NCBI GenBank assembly: GCA_035555595.1
Contig: DATMGK010000099.1
Location: forward strand, 35,532 to 99,531
Source of the DNA: Croceibacterium_A sp035555595
GTDB taxonomy: Bacteria; Pseudomonadota; Alphaproteobacteria; Sphingomonadales; Sphingomonadaceae
Direction of reading: 5' to 3'
Length of the DNA stretch: 64,000 nucleotides
In this document: piece after piece, positions 16,286 to 24,637 of the stretch
How positions within the stretch are numbered: position 1 is the first letter of the stretch
How the letters are laid out: the number at the start of each line of letters is the position of its first letter
Position numbers and translations under genes: made by a program
The notes under the pieces: model-generated
The model's input: the letters and a program-made list of their open reading frames with translations, nothing else
Database searches by the model: none
What the model was told of the DNA's origin: nothing

Positions 16286-17571
16286 TTCAGGCGCAATTCC
16301 ACGGAACGGGCATGCGCGGCAAGGCCTTCTGCCTCTGCCAGCGCGATAGCTGCCGGTCCGATCTGACCCAGCGCATCCGGCCCCACTTCGATGAAGCTGG
16401 TGCGCTTCATGAAATCGAGCACCGAAAGACCACTGGCGAAACGCGCGCGCCGCCCGGTGGGTAGGACATGGTTCGGCCCGGCTACATAATCACCCACAGC
16501 CTCCGGCGTGTGGCGGCCCAGAAACACGCTGCCCGCGTGGTGCAGCTGCGCGAACAGCGCTTCGGGATCGTCCACCGCCAGCTCTACGTGTTCGGCGGCA
16601 AGGCGATTGGCCAGCGCGGGGGCTTCCGACAGGTCGGATACCACCAGCAGCACGCCGTGATCGTCCCAGCTCTTGCGCGCGACCTCTTTCGTGGGAAGCA
16701 TCGCGCATTGCACGTCCACACGATCTTCCACCTGCCCCGCGAAATCCGCGTCATCAGTGATCAGGATCGATTGCGCGGCCGGATCGTGTTCAGCCTGGCT
16801 CAGCAGATCGGCGGCGATCCAGTCGGGATCGTTCTTGCCATCGGCGATGACCAGAATTTCGCTCGGCCCGGCGACCATGTCGATGCCAACCACGCCGTAA
16901 AGCTGGCGCTTCGCCTCCGCCACCCAGGCGTTGCCCGGTCCCGTCACCACGTCCACCGGCGCGATGCGGTCGGTGCCATAGGCCAGCGCGGCAACCGCCT
17001 GCGCCCCGCCGATGCGCCAGATTTCATCCACGCCGGCAAGGTGTGCTGCGGCCAGCACCAGTTGGTTGACTTCACCGCGCGGTGTCGGCGTCACGACCGC
17101 CAGCCGTTCCACCCCGGCAACCTTGGCCGGAATGGCATTCATCAGCAGGGATGAGGGATAGGCCGCCCGGCCACCCGGAACGTAAAGCCCGGCGGCATCG
17201 ACCGGCCGCCACTTTGCGCCCATCCGCACGCCCGCGTCATCGGTGAAATCGCGGTTCCGGGGCAACTGGTCCACGTGATAGGCGCGGATGCGTTCCGCCG
17301 CCAGTTCCAGCGCCGCACGCAGCTTCGGCTCCAGCGCCGCGAAAGCCGCCGCGCATTCACCGGCTGAAATGCGCCAGTCGCCGTCCTCGGTCAGCTGATG
17401 CTTGTCGAACCGTTGGGTATATTCGGCCAGCGCTTCGTCCCCCCGCTGGCGCACGGCGGAAAGAATGTCCGCGACCACGCGCGAAACATCGTCCTCGCTC
17501 TCACGCCGGTCGCCCACGAGGCGGGCGAACTTGCGCTCGAAATCGGCGTCGCTGGTGGAAAGCCGCAGCAT
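16282..17571 (-). CDS. hisD: Histidinol dehydrogenase
   Basis: HisD performs the last two steps of histidine synthesis, oxidising L-histidinol to histidine with two NAD+ and a zinc ion. The 429-residue protein has the conserved blocks RPVDAAGLYVPGGRAAYPSS, GGAQAVAALAYGTDRIAPVD, VDVVTGPGNAWVAEAKRQLYG, GIDMVAGPSEILVIADG, and the catalytic region AEHVELAVDDPEALFAQLHHAGSVFLG. The segment GPNHVLPTGRRARFASGLSVLDF carries late metal/substrate ligands. The hisG TGA overlaps its ATG by one base (TGATG), and its own stop overlaps nusB. Confidence 0.97.
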   Translation of the reverse strand: MLRLSTSDADFERKFARLVGDRRESEDDVSRVVADILSAVRQRGDEALAEYTQRFDKHQLTEDGDWRISAGECAAAFAALEPKLRAALELAAERIRAYHVDQLPRNRDFTDDAGVRMGAKWRPVDAAGLYVPGGRAAYPSSLLMNAIPAKVAGVERLAVVTPTPRGEVNQLVLAAAHLAGVDEIWRIGGAQAVAALAYGTDRIAPVDVVTGPGNAWVAEAKRQLYGVVGIDMVAGPSEILVIADGKNDPDWIAADLLSQAEHDPAAQSILITDDADFAGQVEDRVDVQCAMLPTKEVARKSWDDHGVLLVVSDLSEAPALANRLAAEHVELAVDDPEALFAQLHHAGSVFLGRHTPEAVGDYVAGPNHVLPTGRRARFASGLSVLDFMKRTSFIEVGPDALGQIGPAAIALAEAEGLAAHARSVELRLK

Positions 17572-18239
17572 CAGGCGATCTCCTTGCCCGCGATCGCGCG
17601 GAATCGTTCGACCAGCGCACCCACGCGCGGATCGGTTTTCAGTGCGGCGCGATTGACGATCAGGCGTGCCGAAACCGGCATGATCTGGTCCGTTTCCACC
17701 AGCCCGTTATCCGCCAGCGTGCGGCCGGTGGAAACAAGGTCCACGATCCGCATGCTGAGGCCGAGGGATGGGGCTAGTTCCATCGCGCCGTTCAGCTTCA
17801 CGCATTCGGCCTGAATTCCCTGCCCTTCGAACCAGCGCTGGGTGATGTTCGGATACTTGGTGGCGATACGCAGGTGGCTGGCATTACCGCGATTGTATTC
17901 GCTGGCATCCTTCGGCTCTGCCACGGACAGGCGGCAGTGGCCGATGTCCAGATCCACCGGCGCGTACAGCTCCGAATAATGGAACTCCTCGATCACGTCG
18001 GATCCGACGATTCCCGCCTGCGCCGCGCCGAAGGCGACGAAAGTGGCAACGTCGAATGCGCGCACGCGGATGATCCGCGTTTCGCCGTCTTCGCACAGGA
18101 AGCTGAGGGCGCGGTTGCCCTTGTCGTGAAAGGCGCTTTCCGGCACCAGTCCGGCGCGCGCCATCACGGGCAGCGCCTCGTCAAGAATGCGGCCCTTGGG
18201 CAGGGCGAAGGTTAAAGGCGTGGCGCGGGCGGAAGTCAT
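17571..18239 (-). CDS. hisG: ATP phosphoribosyltransferase, short (HisZ-dependent) form
   Basis: HisG condenses ATP with PRPP to begin histidine synthesis. From the ATG at 18239 it has 222 residues: TFALPKGRILDEALPVMARAG at the N-terminus, then RIIRVRAFDVATFVAFGAAQAGIVGSDV split over the PRPP-binding core, and ELAPSLGLSMRIVDLVSTGRTLADNGL. The roughly 220-residue length without a C-terminal ACT-like regulatory domain fits the short HisG class, which needs the HisZ regulatory subunit. No hisZ lies in this window. It heads the hisG-hisD-nusB-thiL operon and is divergent from the DUF2332 gene with a gap of about 43 bp. Confidence 0.95.
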   Translation of the reverse strand: MTSARATPLTFALPKGRILDEALPVMARAGLVPESAFHDKGNRALSFLCEDGETRIIRVRAFDVATFVAFGAAQAGIVGSDVIEEFHYSELYAPVDLDIGHCRLSVAEPKDASEYNRGNASHLRIATKYPNITQRWFEGQGIQAECVKLNGAMELAPSLGLSMRIVDLVSTGRTLADNGLVETDQIMPVSARLIVNRAALKTDPRVGALVERFRAIAGKEIA

Positions 18240-18282
18240 GGCGCGCGCCGTGTAGGGAAGCGAGCGGGAAAGGGCAACGCCG

Positions 18283-19347
18283 ATGGCTGTCACACCGATC
18301 ATGGAAACCGCTGACGTTCGCACCGCGATCGATTGGCAGGCCGGTCATGCCGAACGCGCCGACGCGCCGATCACCGCGCGGATCGTGCGTGCGGAATTCG
18401 CCATTCTGGACACGCCGACCGAACTCGCGCGCCGAATGGTCAACTGGCAGGGGCTCAGCCTTGAGGATGCGATGCCGCTCAGGGTCGCGGGCGGCTTGCA
18501 TTGGCTGCACCTGTCAGGCGCGGAACCTGCGCTGGCCCCGGTCTATGCGGGGCAGGAAACCGATCAGGCGGTGATCGATGAAATCGTGTCCGCACTGGCG
18601 CGCAAATGGGATGCGAAGCTGGTCCCATGGCTCGACCATCCGCCGCAGACGAACGAGGCCGGCCGATCGTCCAGCATCATGGCGGGCCTGCTCTGGCTGT
18701 CCCATCGGCTCGGCCCGCGTTTCGAACTGAACGAGATCGGCGCCAGCGCGGGCGTCAACACGATGATGGAACGCTATCGCTACGATCTGGGCGGCACTGT
18801 CGTCGGGCCAGAGGGTTCGCCGATGCGGCTCACGCCCGACTGGCGCGGCCCGCCACCGCCTGTCGGCGAGGTGGAAAACACCGCCATTCGCGGCTGCGAC
18901 ATGTCGCCGGTCGATCTGTCCGACCCGGTGGAGGCGCTTCGTCTGAAGGCCTTCGTCTGGGCCGACGCGCAGGAACGGATGGACCGGATTGATGCTGCCA
19001 TCGCCCTTGCGGCGCAGAAGCGGCCAGACCTTGTGCGGCAGGACGCCGGGGATTTCGTGACGGACATGCTCGCCCGTCCGCAGGCGGATCGGGTCACGCG
19101 CGTCCTCTACCATTCGGTCATGTGGCAATACCTGCCCGTCGCCACGCGCGCCGATATCACGGCGGCGATGGAGCGCGCGGGCGCCTTGGCCACTGCGCAG
19201 CGTCCGCTTGCGTGGGTCAGGCTGGAAACCAATCGCCAGACTTTCCGCCACGAGCTGTCGGTCCGCTACTGGCCGGGCGGGGAGGATGCGGTCATTCTAT
19301 CCGAAGCGCATCCGCATGGCGCGTGGATAGAATGGCAGGGGGCCTGA
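18283..19347 (+). CDS. DUF2332 family protein
   Basis: This 354-residue protein matches DUF2332, a family of unknown function found in proteobacteria and actinobacteria. Visible family features are FELNEIGASAGVNTMMERYRYD (a glycine-rich loop resembling a SAM-binding Rossmann motif), CDMSPVDLSDPVEALRLKAFVWADAQERM, and VLYHSVMWQYLP near the C-terminus. The loop suggests a methyltransferase-like fold, which is only an inference. No signal peptide or membrane segment is visible. It is divergent from hisG and convergent with a GNAT gene. An alternative start at 18301 (METADVRT) would shorten it by six residues. Confidence 0.75.
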   Translation: MAVTPIMETADVRTAIDWQAGHAERADAPITARIVRAEFAILDTPTELARRMVNWQGLSLEDAMPLRVAGGLHWLHLSGAEPALAPVYAGQETDQAVIDEIVSALARKWDAKLVPWLDHPPQTNEAGRSSSIMAGLLWLSHRLGPRFELNEIGASAGVNTMMERYRYDLGGTVVGPEGSPMRLTPDWRGPPPPVGEVENTAIRGCDMSPVDLSDPVEALRLKAFVWADAQERMDRIDAAIALAAQKRPDLVRQDAGDFVTDMLARPQADRVTRVLYHSVMWQYLPVATRADITAAMERAGALATAQRPLAWVRLETNRQTFRHELSVRYWPGGEDAVILSEAHPHGAWIEWQGA

Positions 19348-19354
19348 CCGGGGC

Positions 19355-19843
19355 CTATCGGTCCAGCGTCAGCCGCATCCGATAGGTGCCTTCGCCATAG
19401 CCGTCCGCCGCGCCACCTTCGTCGTAGGTGAAGCCCTGCGCTGCCCAGAAGCGATCGGCGCCGTTCACGGCCGTCAGCGTAATGTCCGGAAATCCCCCGG
19501 TGAGGGCCTGCGCCTTGATCAGCGCAATCGCGCCGCGCCCCGCGCCGGTCCCCCGCGCGACGGGCAGCAGTGCTATGTCGTGCAGGTAATAGGTGTCGGT
19601 ATCGCCCGGTATCGCCCCCAGCGGCTGCCCGAGCGCGGGCGAGGATTCCCGCAGCCACGGGTGGCTGACCAGATAGCCCGCAATCGCGTCCTGATGTTCC
19701 AGCACGAAGCAGCCCGCCGGGTAGAGTTCCAGACGCTCCGCATAAACAGAAGACGGTTCGGTGAAGTCGCCATGAACCGCGTCGGAAATCGCGGTAACCG
19801 CACCTACGTCATCTTTCCGCATTGCGCGCCATTGTGTCTGCAT
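19355..19843 (-). CDS. GNAT-family N-acetyltransferase
   Basis: This 162-residue protein of the GNAT fold transfers an acetyl group from acetyl-CoA to an unknown amine. The core is visible: MRKDDVGAVTAISDAVHG at the N-terminus, HDAIAGYLVSHPWL, then YLHDIALLPVARGTGAGRGAIALIK, where the R-G-T-G-A-G-R-G run is the acetyl-CoA pyrophosphate loop, followed by NGADRFWAAQGFTYDEGG. The start is uncertain: the ATG at 19843 directly abuts a hairpin (GCGGCAG/CTGCCGC at 19845-19863), and a second ATG at 19822 also lacks a clear Shine-Dalgarno. Confidence 0.85.
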   Translation of the reverse strand: MQTQWRAMRKDDVGAVTAISDAVHGDFTEPSSVYAERLELYPAGCFVLEHQDAIAGYLVSHPWLRESSPALGQPLGAIPGDTDTYYLHDIALLPVARGTGAGRGAIALIKAQALTGGFPDITLTAVNGADRFWAAQGFTYDEGGAADGYGEGTYRMRLTLDR

Positions 19844-20047
19844 AGCGGCAGCATGACTGCCGCATCGTGGCGGGATTGGGAAGCTATCTCCCCCGATTGC
19901 AGCCGGTCATCTGGCATTAAGCTGCGTAACAGCCGCCATACAATTTCATGCAAATTGAGCGGCGCGTGACAAAGCCTTGCGACGAGTGGGTCCTAGTTGG
20001 GTGTCATCGCCGGAAGGGGCGAACAGGACATTTGGAAGGATTTGGAC

Positions 20048-20347
20048 ATGAAGACCATCGCTCTCTTTGCCGCCGTGGCTGCCGCTGCCGTCGCCGTTCC
20101 CGCCGCCGCGCAGGATTCCGTCGAAATCTACTTCGGCGATCTCAACGTTGCGTCCAGCGAAGGCGCACAGACGCTGAATGCCCGCATTCAGGCCGGTGCC
20201 GACGCGGTGTGCGAACGCCCGGACAACCGCGATCTGAAGGGCACGCTCGTGTGGCAGGACTGCAAGAGCGCGGCGGTGTCGTCTGCCGTCGAACAGCTCG
20301 CCAGCAAGGGCATCAGCATGGAAGGCGCGCAGGTCGCCGCCAACTGA
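20048..20347 (+). CDS. UrcA family exported protein
   Basis: This 99-residue protein has a clear signal peptide (MKTIALFAAVAAAAVAVPAAAQ, cleavage after AAA-Q or nearby) and a mature part with the UrcA family pattern: YFGDLNVASSEGAQTLNARIQAGADAVCERP and then a second Cys in VWQDCKSAAVSSAVEQL. The two Cys probably form a periplasmic disulphide. UrcA proteins are small secreted proteins of unknown function abundant in sphingomonads and caulobacters. The ATG at 20048 has a GGAAGGA Shine-Dalgarno; a longer frame from 19997 would spoil the signal peptide. A strong terminator follows 25 bp downstream, so it is transcribed alone. Confidence 0.85.
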   Translation: MKTIALFAAVAAAAVAVPAAAQDSVEIYFGDLNVASSEGAQTLNARIQAGADAVCERPDNRDLKGTLVWQDCKSAAVSSAVEQLASKGISMEGAQVAAN

Positions 20348-20372
20348 TTGCCGTAAATCTATCCCTCCTCCA

Positions 20373-20404
20373 CTGGCCGGGCCCCGTGCCCGGCCAGCTT
20401 TTTG
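20373..20404 (+). terminator. Rho-independent terminator of the urcA-like gene
   Basis: A perfect 9-bp stem CTGGCCGGG / CCCGGCCAG (20373-20381 and 20389-20397, 7-nt loop) is followed by CTTTTTGT on the plus strand, 25 bp past the stop. Confidence 0.92.
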
Positions 20405-20409
20405 TGCGC

Positions 20410-21297
20410 TCAGGGATAGCTGACGGTGGTCGGCGGCTTCTTGGGCAGCGGGATGAACTCTTTCTCGTCGCCCGGTACTTTGGGAAACCGGCCTTCTTCC
20501 CAGTCGGCCTTGGCCTGATTGATCCGGTCGCGGCTGGAACTGACGAAGTTCCACCAGACATAGCGGTGGGTCTTGAATGCCTCGCCGCCCATCAGCATGA
20601 CCTTGCCTCCGTGCGCTGACCGCAACGTCATCGCTTCGCCCGGCTTCAGCAGCACCAGCGTGTAAAGCTCCAGCGCTTCGCCATCGATGCTCGCTTCGCC
20701 GCCCACCAGCATGACCGCGCGTTCATCGGCGCCCGCATCGATCGGGATCGCGCCCGCCGGGCCAAGGTTGATCTCGGCATAGATCGTATCGGCATAAGTG
20801 GTCACCGGCGCGCGGCGGCCCCACAACTCGCCCATGATCACCTGCGCGCTGACGCAGGTGTCTTCCACCATCGGCAGGTCGCTCACGGATTCGAACGCGG
20901 GGTCCAGTTCCTCGCGCCCGTCGGGCAGTGCCAGCCATGTCTGCATGCCGTAGAGCCGGGGCCCGTCGGCCCGCTCGGTCTGCGGGCTGCGTTCGGAATG
21001 GACGATGCCCTTGCCGGCGGTCATCAGGTTCACCGTGCCGGGGCTGATGGTGGAAAACGATCCCAGGCTGTCACGATGGTCGATTGCCCCTTCGAACAGC
21101 CATGTCACCGTGGCCAGATTGATATGCGGATGCGGGCGCACGTCCATCGCCTGTCCCGGTGCGAGGTGCGCGGGGCCGAACTGGTCCACGAATACGAATG
21201 GCCCGACCATTCCCAGCTGGCGGCTCGGGATCGCCCGGCGGACCTGAAATCCGCCAAGATCATGAGTGACGGGGGTGACTGTCTGGATGATGCTCAT
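20410..21297 (-). CDS. Pirin family protein
   Basis: This 295-residue bicupin of the pirin family has the N-terminal cupin with the iron-binding pattern (VDQFGPAHLAPG, DVRPHPHINLATVTWLFEG, then HRDSLGSFSTISPGTVNLMTAGKGIVHSE). The C-terminal pirin domain contains LGPAGAIPIDAGADERAVMLVGGEASI and GGEAFKTHRYVWWNFVSSSRD. Bacterial pirins bind Fe(II); some have quercetin dioxygenase activity or act as redox-sensing partners. The gene is last in bolA-GST-pirin, with a 4-nt ATGA overlap with the GST. The cellular role is unknown. Confidence 0.92.
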   Translation of the reverse strand: MSIIQTVTPVTHDLGGFQVRRAIPSRQLGMVGPFVFVDQFGPAHLAPGQAMDVRPHPHINLATVTWLFEGAIDHRDSLGSFSTISPGTVNLMTAGKGIVHSERSPQTERADGPRLYGMQTWLALPDGREELDPAFESVSDLPMVEDTCVSAQVIMGELWGRRAPVTTYADTIYAEINLGPAGAIPIDAGADERAVMLVGGEASIDGEALELYTLVLLKPGEAMTLRSAHGGKVMLMGGEAFKTHRYVWWNFVSSSRDRINQAKADWEEGRFPKVPGDEKEFIPLPKKPPTTVSYP

Positions 21298-21995
21298 TCG
21301 CTGTCGAGCTCCGGATAATAGCGGAAGATGCCGTTCTCGTTAAATTCGAGCCGTCGGTCAGACGAAAGGTAGGCTTCCACGCCGTCTATTTCCATCACCG
21401 CGCTACGCACCAGTTCCAGCCGCGGATAATCGAGTGCCGCCATGCGGTTGGGGAACATGTAATCCAGCCCTTCCATCAGCTGGAACAGCGATGTGTCCAC
21501 GTGCGTCCAGCGGTCGCCCAGCACGAAGGGACCACCGTTTTCCTCCAGCGCCTGCTCGAAATGGGCCAGGAACTTGGGCAGGCGATGTTCGCGGAAATGC
21601 TGTGCGGCCTCATAGGCCGGGTCCATCTGCTCCTGATAATACAGGGCGGAGGACACCGGATGATGCACCGCGTGGATTTCCGCCACCATGTCGCTGATGT
21701 CCAGTTGCAGCTGGATCAGCGGCAGATCCGTTTCCAGATCGCCACCGCCGAAATCGTGCCGGTCGGCCAGGAAGGCCAGAATGTGCGCGGTCTGGCCGAT
21801 GCACAGATCGCCGTCGACCAGATAGGGCGGGGCGAACGGGCGGATGCCTTCGCGGCTGGCAATATCTTCCAGCAGGGCCTCTGCACCGTGTTCGCGGGCC
21901 ATGTCCTCATAATCGATCTCGGCCGCTTCCAGTGCCAGCCGCACGAATTCGCCGCGCCCCGGAATGTCGGGCCAGTACCATAGCTGATAGCTCAT
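21294..21995 (-). CDS. Glutathione S-transferase family protein
   Basis: This 233-residue protein has a thioredoxin-like N-terminal domain (YQLWYWPDIPGRGEFVRLALEAAEIDYED, then RPFAPPYLVDGDLCIGQTAHILAFLADR with the cis-Pro and the acidic Gln/Ser site) and an all-helical C-terminal domain with FVLGDRWTHVDTSLFQLMEGLDYMFPN. The tyrosine and arginine in the PGRGE context resemble sigma/mu/alpha-like GSTs. It overlaps bolA (upstream) and pirin (downstream), each by 4 nt, so the three are co-translated. The substrate is unknown. Confidence 0.88.
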   Translation of the reverse strand: MSYQLWYWPDIPGRGEFVRLALEAAEIDYEDMAREHGAEALLEDIASREGIRPFAPPYLVDGDLCIGQTAHILAFLADRHDFGGGDLETDLPLIQLQLDISDMVAEIHAVHHPVSSALYYQEQMDPAYEAAQHFREHRLPKFLAHFEQALEENGGPFVLGDRWTHVDTSLFQLMEGLDYMFPNRMAALDYPRLELVRSAVMEIDGVEAYLSSDRRLEFNENGIFRYYPELDSE

Positions 21996-22282
21996 GCCGT
22001 CACGCCCGGATGCTCTCCCGGCGCGGCGGCACGGATGGCAAGCGCGTGGACACGCTGGCCGGGAATATCGCCAAGCGCGCGGTTGACCATGCGTTGCCGT
22101 TCCAGCCGGTTCTTGCCGGTGAATGCCACGCTTTCGATCACCACGGTAAAGTGCGATTCGCCGCTGCCGTCGTCGCCCGCGTGGCCGTGATGGCGCGCGC
22201 TGTCGTTGATGACCTCCAGCCGCGTGGGCAGGAAGGCGTGCTGCAACAGGGTTTCGATTTCTTGTGCGAGCGGTCCGCTCAT
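21992..22282 (-). CDS. BolA family protein
   Basis: This 96-residue protein has the BolA pattern: IETLLQHAFLPTRLEVINDSARHHGHAG, then ESHFTVVIESVAFTGKNRLERQRMVNRALGD, ending with VHALAIRA. BolA proteins pair with monothiol glutaredoxins and help handle Fe-S clusters. The His-Gly-His loop and the final conserved His can bind a shared [2Fe-2S] cluster. The start ATG at 22282 gives the expected N-terminus; a longer frame reaching 22801 runs antisense to the J-domain gene and is spurious. It is divergent from the J-domain gene, with about 50 bp between starts, and leads the bolA-GST-pirin operon. Confidence 0.93.
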   Translation of the reverse strand: MSGPLAQEIETLLQHAFLPTRLEVINDSARHHGHAGDDGSGESHFTVVIESVAFTGKNRLERQRMVNRALGDIPGQRVHALAIRAAAPGEHPGVTA

Positions 22283-22334
22283 TGGATGCCTCCGGGGGTT
22301 TTCATCGGTGCGGCCTATCACCATTAGAGACCGA

Positions 22335-22928
22335 ATGCGTCCACAGAAGTTCCACGGCCGGTATGACAGCGATGGCCGCGCCTGCGCCGCCCCCGGTTGC
22401 GAAGAACCCGGCGAATATCGCGCGCCCGGTGCCCATAGATCCAGTTTTGATGGCCCCGGCGACTGGCGCTGGCTGTGCCTTGACCATGTGCGTGAATTCA
22501 ACGCCGGATACGACTGGTTCGAAGGCATGACGGCGGACGAAATTCTGGCCGCGCAATCGCCCATTGCCGGCTGGCAACGGGAAACGCGGGCGTTTCGTCC
22601 AGATGGCGGGGGCGGGGTGCCCCGCTGGGCGGATTTCGACGATCCGCTCGACGCCATCGGCGCGCGCGCCGCGGATATCCGGGGCCGCGCACGGGCCCGG
22701 CAGAATGCGCGGGCGGAACAATCGCGCTTCACCGCCAGCGAGCGAGAGGCACTGTCGGTCATGGGGCTGGGTCCGCAGACGGATCGCAACGAGCTGCGCA
22801 AACGCTATTCCACGCTGGTGCGCCGCTATCACCCCGATCGCAACGGCGGAGATCGTAGTGACGAGGCCCTGTTGCAGCGGGTGGTGGAAGCTTATCAACT
22901 TCTGCGGAAAGCAGCGGCATTCGCTTAG
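22335..22928 (+). CDS. J-domain (DnaJ-like) protein
   Basis: From the ATG at 22335 this is a 197-residue protein. The N-terminal half has a Cys pair segment (RACAAPGCEEPGEYRAP) and WLCLDHVREFNAGYDWFEGM, typical of sphingomonad/rhizobial DnaJ-domain proteins. The C-terminal 60 residues form a J domain with MGLGPQTDRNELRKRYSTLV and the essential HPD tripeptide in RRYHPDRNGG, followed by VVEAYQLLRK. J domains stimulate DnaK ATPase and so recruit Hsp70. In related genomes, as far as I recall, this gene lies between bolA and cobS; here cobS is 5.6 kb away. Confidence 0.88.
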   Translation: MRPQKFHGRYDSDGRACAAPGCEEPGEYRAPGAHRSSFDGPGDWRWLCLDHVREFNAGYDWFEGMTADEILAAQSPIAGWQRETRAFRPDGGGGVPRWADFDDPLDAIGARAADIRGRARARQNARAEQSRFTASEREALSVMGLGPQTDRNELRKRYSTLVRRYHPDRNGGDRSDEALLQRVVEAYQLLRKAAAFA

Positions 22929-22954
22929 GGCCAACCGGTCGCTATTCCACTGCC

Positions 22955-23305
22955 CTAGAACGAAGCGCCGTCCACCTTCTGTATATTCAGCGCGTCGAGA
23001 TCGCACTCCGGCACGCAGCGCAGGTTGATCGCCACCATCTCGCTGCCATCAGGCATCCTGCCATTGGCGAAGGGCGAACAGCCGCAGGTCTGGCAGAACC
23101 GGTGGTCGATCATGCCCTTGTTGAAGGTATAACTGCCCACCTGTCCTTCCGGCGCGACCAGTGTGGTGTTCCCCGCCGGTTCGAAGTGCAGGATGTGCCC
23201 CTTGCGGCGGCAGATGGAACAATTGCAGCTCATTCCTTGTGAGGGGATATCGCCTTCTACGGTGGCGGAAATAGCGCCGCAGTGACAACTCGCGGTATAT
23301 GTCAT
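22955..23305 (-). CDS. GFA (CENP-V/glutathione-dependent formaldehyde-activating) family protein
   Basis: This 116-residue zinc protein has the GFA fold. CHCGAISATVEGD supplies the first Cys pair, CNCSICRRKG the next, and FCQTCGCSPFANGRMPDG the third. The first described member, Gfa of Paracoccus, was reported to speed the reaction of formaldehyde with glutathione, though the general family role is uncertain. Its ATG overlaps the upstream GST stop by 4 nt. It ends the seven-gene minus-strand detoxification-like block that begins at 27007. Confidence 0.9.
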   Translation of the reverse strand: MTYTASCHCGAISATVEGDIPSQGMSCNCSICRRKGHILHFEPAGNTTLVAPEGQVGSYTFNKGMIDHRFCQTCGCSPFANGRMPDGSEMVAINLRCVPECDLDALNIQKVDGASF

Positions 23306-23934
23306 GACTGCTTTCCCTGCATCTCTGCGATCATCGCGTTGTCGATGGCAGAACCTTCCTGATAAGCCGCACGCTCACTACAGCGATCCCAGTAAGCCTT
23401 GAAACTTGGGAGAGCGGGCATGGAGCCAAATCTCAGGCCCCACATGATCTGGCTGCCCAGATAGACGTCCACCATGGTGAACCGATCGCCGCACACATAA
23501 TCGTGGGTGGAAAGCCAACCGTCGATGGCATCGATGGTTCTTTCGAAACTCCCGAAACCGACCATCATCTCCTTGCCTTCAACCTCCCACCCGAGAGACT
23601 TCGCAGTCGTTGCCTGTTCCAGCGGACCGGCGGCGAAGATCAGCCAGCGAAAATAGTCCGCCTTCTCCTCATCGCGGGGCAACAGTTCCGGCGCGGACAT
23701 TTCCGCCAGATAGTGACACACCGCTGCCGCCTCGCTCACCGCGTGGTCATGGCCCTTGTGATGATGCACGATCGTCGGAAGCTTACCCATCGGGTTGGCG
23801 TCAAGCAGGGCCTGGGGCTTGTTTTTCCAGTCGACCAGTACCGGCTCATAATCCGCTTTCGCTTCGTGCAGGGCCCAGCGGGCGATCTGCGCGCGGCTCA
23901 TCGGATTGAAGAAGAATGTGTACTCGGCCATCAC
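23302..23934 (-). CDS. Glutathione S-transferase family protein
   Basis: This 210-residue GST has the N-terminal thioredoxin-like domain (YTFFFNPMSRAQIARWALHEAKADYEPV, then NPMGKLPTIVHHHKGHDHAVSEAAAVCHYLAE with the conserved cis-Pro and acidic SEA) and a helical C-terminal domain (WLSTHDYVCGDRFTMVDVYLGSQIMWGL). The start may be ATG at 23934 or the next one at 23931. It is coupled to the GFA gene and lies 49 nt after another GST on the same strand. Confidence 0.88.
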   Translation of the reverse strand: MMAEYTFFFNPMSRAQIARWALHEAKADYEPVLVDWKNKPQALLDANPMGKLPTIVHHHKGHDHAVSEAAAVCHYLAEMSAPELLPRDEEKADYFRWLIFAAGPLEQATTAKSLGWEVEGKEMMVGFGSFERTIDAIDGWLSTHDYVCGDRFTMVDVYLGSQIMWGLRFGSMPALPSFKAYWDRCSERAAYQEGSAIDNAMIAEMQGKQS

Positions 23935-23983
23935 GCTCTCCCCATGTGAATAGATGGAACATTAGGTGAACGAATGGCCCTCG

Positions 23984-24637
23984 TCAATCGCGGTCGGGCG
24001 CTCCGGGTGGGAAGTATGCGCGATAGGGGCGTGCGTCTTCCACGCAGCGTGAAACCGCGGGAAGGGCCAGCAGTTCCGCGCGCAGGGCGCCGAGTTGCGG
24101 GCAGTGTTCGGGTATTGGCTGCACCCAGTCGGCATAGAACAGCGATGGCGCCGCCGCGCACGTCACCAGCGAAACGTGCGGGGTCAGCACATTGACCGAC
24201 AGCCAGCTTTCCAGCCAGTCATAGGCGCGCATCAGCCCCTCCTTGCCTGCGCTCACCTCACCGGAATCCGGGCTGTCCGGCGCAGCGATATAGGCGAATA
24301 CAACGCGCTGCATGCTGGCCATCACGTAGTTGTCGAACACCCGGTCCAGCATTCGCGCCGATGCCGCCAGTGCAGGCTCCGGCGGGATCAGCGGCGCAGG
24401 GCCGGGGTGATGCAGGGCGAGGTATTCGACGATGGAGGTCGCCTCCACCACCGTCACCCCGCCGTCAGTCAACACCGGGAACTTCCCTGCCGGATGCGCC
24501 GCCTGCACGAAAGCGCCGTTCTCCGCGTGATCGGGCGAAACCTCGCGAAACTCGAACGGGGTGTCATTGGCGTAAAGCGGGATTAGCGCCTTCCAGGTGT
24601 AGGACGAGAATGGATGGCCATAGAGCGCCAGCATCAC
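23984..24637 (-). CDS. Glutathione S-transferase family protein
   Basis: This 217-residue GST begins MMLALYGHPFSSYTWKALIPLY, where the SSYTWKA loop is the glutathione-contact region of several bacterial zeta/theta-like enzymes. It continues with HPAGKFPVLTDGGVTVVEATSIVEYLA (cis-Pro and ES/T motif) and a helical C-domain with HVSLVTCAAAPSLFYADW. Its ATG overlaps the RibD-C reductase stop by 4 nt. Of the GSTs in this region it is most tightly bound to the VOC/DUF1428/RibD-C genes, which suggests it acts with them. Confidence 0.88.
   Translation of the reverse strand: MMLALYGHPFSSYTWKALIPLYANDTPFEFREVSPDHAENGAFVQAAHPAGKFPVLTDGGVTVVEATSIVEYLALHHPGPAPLIPPEPALAASARMLDRVFDNYVMASMQRVVFAYIAAPDSPDSGEVSAGKEGLMRAYDWLESWLSVNVLTPHVSLVTCAAAPSLFYADWVQPIPEHCPQLGALRAELLALPAVSRCVEDARPYRAYFPPGAPDRD

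Noticed and set aside
15819..16290. TPP riboswitch ahead of thiL
   Set aside because: thiL lies 14 nt after nusB inside an operon and no THI-box pattern was seen.
19845..19863. 7-bp hairpin GCGGCAG/CTGCCGC next to the GNAT start
   Set aside because: It is too short and isolated to call regulatory; it may only reflect base composition, and the gene's start is itself uncertain.
21992..22801. 270-codon minus frame extending bolA upstream
   Set aside because: Only the last 96 codons look like BolA; the rest is antisense to the J-domain gene.
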